Position numbers and translations under genes: made by a program | NCBI GenBank assembly: GCA_016647705.1 | Contig: CM028326.1 | Location: 18,477,901-18,541,900 of the forward strand | Length of the DNA: 64,000 nucleotides | Reading direction: 5' to 3' | Origin: Eucommia ulmoides | Taxonomy: Eukaryota; Streptophyta; Magnoliopsida; Garryales; Eucommiaceae | Notes under the pieces: model-generated | Databases searched by the model: none | What the model was told of the DNA's origin: nothing | What the model saw: the letters and a program-made list of their open reading frames with translations, nothing else | Shown: positions 60,198 to 64,000 of the stretch, in pieces | How the letters are laid out: each line of letters begins with the position of its first letter | How positions within the stretch are numbered: position 1 is the first letter of the stretch

Positions 60198-60338
60198 AAC
60201 TGAAATTTTTTTCCCAACAATTGCGTTAAATTTATTAGTACCAAATTAAGATTTAATGACATTTACAAACAAAATATAGTATTCATTACAAATAAATGTG
60301 TGCGACAAGTGCATGAAATTTATAGTACATAAAATTTG

Positions 60339-62010
60339 TCATATCATATAAATAAATGTTATCTCAGGACGATCTTTAACGATATAGCGCTTAAGCATGT
60401 AAATGAACCATCGCCAACAACGATAGTCCTCCTTCGGTACGACGGCAAAAGCCAAAGGATAACACTTATTGGACGGTGTCATTCCAATGGCAATTAGGAT
60501 CTTCCCCTCGTATTTACCATACAAGTAGGTGCCGTCAATCGTGACAACAGGCCGACAATAACGCCATCCATCAATTGAAGCTTTGAATGCCCAAAACAAC
60601 ATGTCAAACGTCATGTAATTAGGCATATCAGTCGGAATAGTGCTCCACTCGACAATCGTACCCGGGTTGTAGTGCTGCAATGCGACCATATACTTCGGCA
60701 ACTTTAGATATGATTCGTCCCAATCTCCGAACACAGTCTCAATGGCTTTAGATCTGGCCAACCAAGCTTTTCGATAGGAGATCGTGAATCCGTGAGACTG
60801 TTTCACGAAAGCCACGATAACACTCATCTTTAATTCTGGATCCTGTTCGACTTGTCCAAGTATTAAGTTCGAAATAAAGTCAAGGTCCAAATTTTTATGA
60901 TCTAAAGCCGTTTGATTAAAAAAACATGTGTGTTGGTCCTCGTATTGCGTAATCTGGAACAAACCGTGGCTTTCTTTTCTAATCGCCCGCAACCTCCAAC
61001 CGCATCCATGCATGCATTTAGCCACCCACACCTTTTTGGTCGATTCCACCACACGAAACTCTTTGTTCTTCATGATGTGATAAAACTTGACGGCGTGCTT
61101 GACATGTTTCTTATTTTTGAAGACGATACCGATACGAAATTCGTCCATCTCCGTTGTCCAGAAATTTTTCAGCAATTTCGGCTCGTATTTCGCCAAGTCA
61201 TCTTCATCGCCCACTCCAAGTTATTGAAAAATGGAATAACCTTTTCCAACTCAAATTGTTGACTGTCACTCCCTTGCCCGCTTGGCCCAACCTCTAGATC
61301 TTCACCCCTATTCCCATCATCCTCGGGCTCCAACGCGACATCTGTATCTAACTCTTCTTCTGACACACCGTGACTATCAAGTGTATCAAACTCACCACCA
61401 TAATTACTTGTATTGTATTGCGGTGGACTAGATGGTGAAAAATGGTGATGTGGAGGAACAGAACTGGTGCCATAATCACGATGTTGTTCTGGAATGTAGG
61501 GGGTGGGGCAGTGTAATCAGAATGATAGTGTTCTGGGATGTATGGGGACGGAAGGGCGTATGTAGACTGTACTGTCTGGGGGTACGATTGGGTATTGTAC
61601 AGATTAGAATTTGGAGTCATCAATTGGGTGAAATGACCAGTTTGAGGAAAAAAATTTGGATTAGGATCAAATCCTCCTTCTATTTCAACATACACCTCAA
61701 CAGCAAGAAGTGAGGATATGTAAAGAGGTAACTCAAGCACTTGGTTTAATGCTAAATCGTCCCCAATAGAAAACAAGGTATATTTAAAATTTCCCCCCAA
61801 CAGTGCCATCAGCATCCTACACTTTAATTTTATATTTCCAGTAGCCCCATCCTCAAAAACACACGGTTTTAACATCTCAATCGATTCATTCAAGGTTGTT
61901 CCCCTTTGGACAATCAAAGATTTTACTGATGATGTACTATAAGAAACTCCGTATTCAGTACCTTTTAATATTCTCCCACCCCAATAAAATAACAACCGAA
62001 CGTAATCCAT
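60339..62010 (-). pseudogene. MuDR-type MULE transposase, frameshifted and 3' truncated
   Basis: The minus strand opens at 62010 with a PB1-like N-terminal part (MDYVRLLFYWGGRILKGTEY, then LPLYISSLLAVEVYVEIEGG), followed by a proline/tyrosine-rich linker. The frame shifts near 61480 into SSVPPHHHFSPSSPPQYN and the acidic SEEELDTDVALEPEDDGNRG (about 61365). It shifts again near 61210 into DEDDLAKYEPK, the MuDR DNA-binding domain (FRIGIVFKNKKHVKHAVKFY, CMHGCGWRLRAIRKES, HTCFF) and the start of the MULE domain (VVTIDGTYLYGKYEGKILIA, LAFAVVPKEDYRCWRWF). It stops at KDRPEITFIYMI: the second catalytic region, SWIM finger and zinc knuckle are absent. Distinct from the MULE at 19793-21200, with little sequence in common. 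Confidence 0.88.
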
Positions 62011-63189
62011 TTCAAGCGGCTATCATTTCACAAGTCAAAACAAAACAAAAAAATATTATGATAAAAAAAAAAAAAAAAACTATTTGTAACAATTGTTTTT
62101 AAAATAAAATTTCCCTATTTGTTTTATAACAAATTCATTTTTTTTTAAAGAAAGTTAAAAAAACGAATTTTTTTCTTTTGTTTCAAATAAATTCTAACAC
62201 TTTAATTTGTGTCAATTGAGCCCATTTACTCTTACAATTATGACAATGAACTCGTTTTTGAAATCAAATTCGACAAGTTAATCTCGTGAAAAGCATGCTT
62301 AGCAATACAAATAGATGATTAAAATTGATGCATCAAGAATGTTACAAATTTGACCTCCAAGTCAACGGTTATTTCCCTTGAACTAGCAGAATCGTTGATT
62401 ATATATAATATCTGAGCTTCAAGGAGAATATCCAATGTTTTTACCCAAAGAAATCTATTTCAGCGTTCAAAATTTTAGGTTTTTCTTATATATTCTTGTA
62501 AGGTGTAAGTTGTAATTTTGATTTTATTTTCATGTATTTGGATTGAGTGACCACATTAATATTGATGAGGGAACAAAGACATGTAACTTTTTGAGCGATT
62601 CAAAAAATAGAAGTTTATTATTGGTAGACATTGAAAAATTATGGGAGTTAAATGACATAAATTAAAATAATAGGATTCATTTGAAACGGTTACAAAATCA
62701 AAGGGGGTTTATTGTAATTAGCGTATGTGACATGGTTTTTGAGGGGCTAAAAGGCCAAGATGGGAGCCAATTGATTCCATCGCTCTCTACAAAAAAATTG
62801 GGGGTTTGTTTATGTGTTTAGAAAAAGAAAATCGGGTGACACGTGTCAATAAATGAGTGAGTACTTATTTGGCTCGAAGAAGTGTTTGGTTTTACTAGCA
62901 ACATTGAACTCAAAAATAAATAAAAATAAAAGAGATACTACATTACAATTAATGCATTTTTTATTTATTAAAATAATATTTATATTTATGTAAATAACCA
63001 AAACCAAAGTTCAAGTTTTTGGAGAAGACTTAAAAAAATTTATTTTAACTCCCTTTCATTTTACTAATACTAGCCAATTACGGACTAAAAAGATACCTTA
63101 TAATTTATTTATTTTTCCTATTTTTTTATAACAAATTTTCCCTTTTTTATTAATAAGAAATTATATTATTTTATTTTTAAAAAAAATTA
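62011..63189. other. AT-rich spacer upstream of the transposase
   Basis: No ORF of interest. Poly-A at about 62064-62081. On the minus strand this should hold the transposase promoter and, if still present, the outer end of the MULE; no convincing terminal inverted repeat was recognised. Confidence 0.5.
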
Positions 63190-64000
63190 AAAAAAAAAAT
63201 ATTTTTTGTTTTGGAAAAGTTAAAAAAATAATATGATTTTTTTCTTTTTCCGTTTTTTTTTTTTTTTGTTTTACAAAACTTAAAAAAAATTAATTAAATA
63301 AAATAAACTAATTTTTACCCTATTTTTTTATAACAATTTTGTTTTAATTTTTTTAATAACACATTCATTATTTTTTCGGAAAATAAAATTATAAATTAAA
63401 ATAAACGATTTTTTTAGGAAAAAGTTAAAATAAACTAATTTTTTTCCCTCTTTTTTAAATAACAAATTCTTTTTCTTTTTTTCCAAAAATAAAAATTTAA
63501 ATAATTAAAAAAAACGTTTTTTGTTTTACAAAAGTGAAAAAAATAATATGATTTTTTTCTTTTTCCCTTTTTATTTTTTTGTTTTACAAAACCTAAAAAA
63601 AATTAATTAAATAAAATAAACTAATTTTTACCCTATTTTTTTATAACAATTTTTTTTTTTTTTTTTAATAACACATTCATTATTTTTTCGGAAAATAAAA
63701 TTATAAATTAAAATAAACGATTTTTTTAAAAAAAGTTAAAATAAACTAATTTTTTTCTCTATTTTTTAAATAACAAATTCTTTTATTTTTTTTCCAAAAA
63801 AAAAAATTTAAATAATTAAAAAAAAAACGTTTTTTGTTTTACAAAAGTGAAAAAAAATAATATGATTTTTTTCTTTTTCCCTTTTTATTTTTCAGTTTTA
63901 CAAAACTTAAAAAAATTAATTAAATAAAATAAACTAATTTTTACCCTATTTTTTTTATAACAATTTTGTTTTTATTTTTTTAATAACACATTCATTATTT
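63190..64000. repeat. AT-rich tandem repeat, period about 314 bp, running off the window
   Basis: The marker AATAATATGATTTTTTTC occurs near 63228, 63542 and 63857. The intervening sequence (AACACATTCATTATTTTTTC, AAATTAAAATAAACGATTTT, and so on) repeats in the same order with few changes. At least two and a half units are visible. Weaker similarity to 63080-63190 suggests decayed units upstream. Confidence 0.88.

Overview
The window is nuclear DNA of a flowering plant, probably a eudicot. The evidence is the set of plant-type Ty3/gypsy (Athila-like and Tekay/Del-like) and Ty1/copia (Ale/Retrofit-like and Sirevirus-like) retrotransposons, two Mutator-like (MULE) transposase genes, a plant mobile domain (PMD) gene, a broken CC-NB-ARC-LRR resistance gene, GT-AG introns, and AT-rich spacers with microsatellites. 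No intact conserved host housekeeping gene, tRNA, rRNA or CRISPR array was seen. Most of the 64 kb is layered, decayed mobile DNA. All assignments come from reading motifs and aligning by eye; no database was searched.

Layout. 1-7153: a complete but gag-only Athila-like element on the minus strand (E1, LTRs 23-1404 and 5733-7148, 5-bp TSD ATACC). It sits in an old copia-type LTR that continues to 8693. 9170-16668: a plus-strand Ale/Retrofit copia relic whose leader is split by a solo Tekay-type LTR (10115-12193). 16669-21240: a MULE relic (transposase about 19793-21200, minus) among repeated 12-bp GTTACATGTAAC palindromes. It abuts the truncated 3' end of an NB-LRR pseudogene (21262-23440, minus). 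23441-26064: small repeats, an LTR-like segment and a short fold-back. 26065-36179: a Tekay/Del-type chromovirus (E3) with 3.0-3.2 kb LTRs, TSD ACTAC and decayed pol.

38003-52860 is a palimpsest. One Sirevirus-like copia on the minus strand is cut by an unidentified insert (about 40131-40779), a Tekay-type LTR with three tandem LTR-head/PBS junctions (41024-42584), a second Athila-like gag-only element (E2, 43338-49457, TSD AGTAT), and a solo LTR (50598-52368, TSD CACCA/CGCCA). E2's own LTR carries a 758-bp palindrome made of two inverted LTR ends, flanked by its own TSD (TGTAC). Nesting reaches at least three levels.

53.1-62.0 kb is the least ordinary part. It holds a GC-rich hairpin array, two adjacent paralogous ORFs of unknown family on the plus strand, a 187-bp tandem array enclosed in long inverted arms, and a PMD gene 141 bp downstream of a truncated MuDR-type transposase on the minus strand. 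This may be one composite MULE carrying PMD and two undescribed accessory genes; the outer ends could not be identified. The window closes in an AT-rich satellite-like array with a period of about 314 bp.
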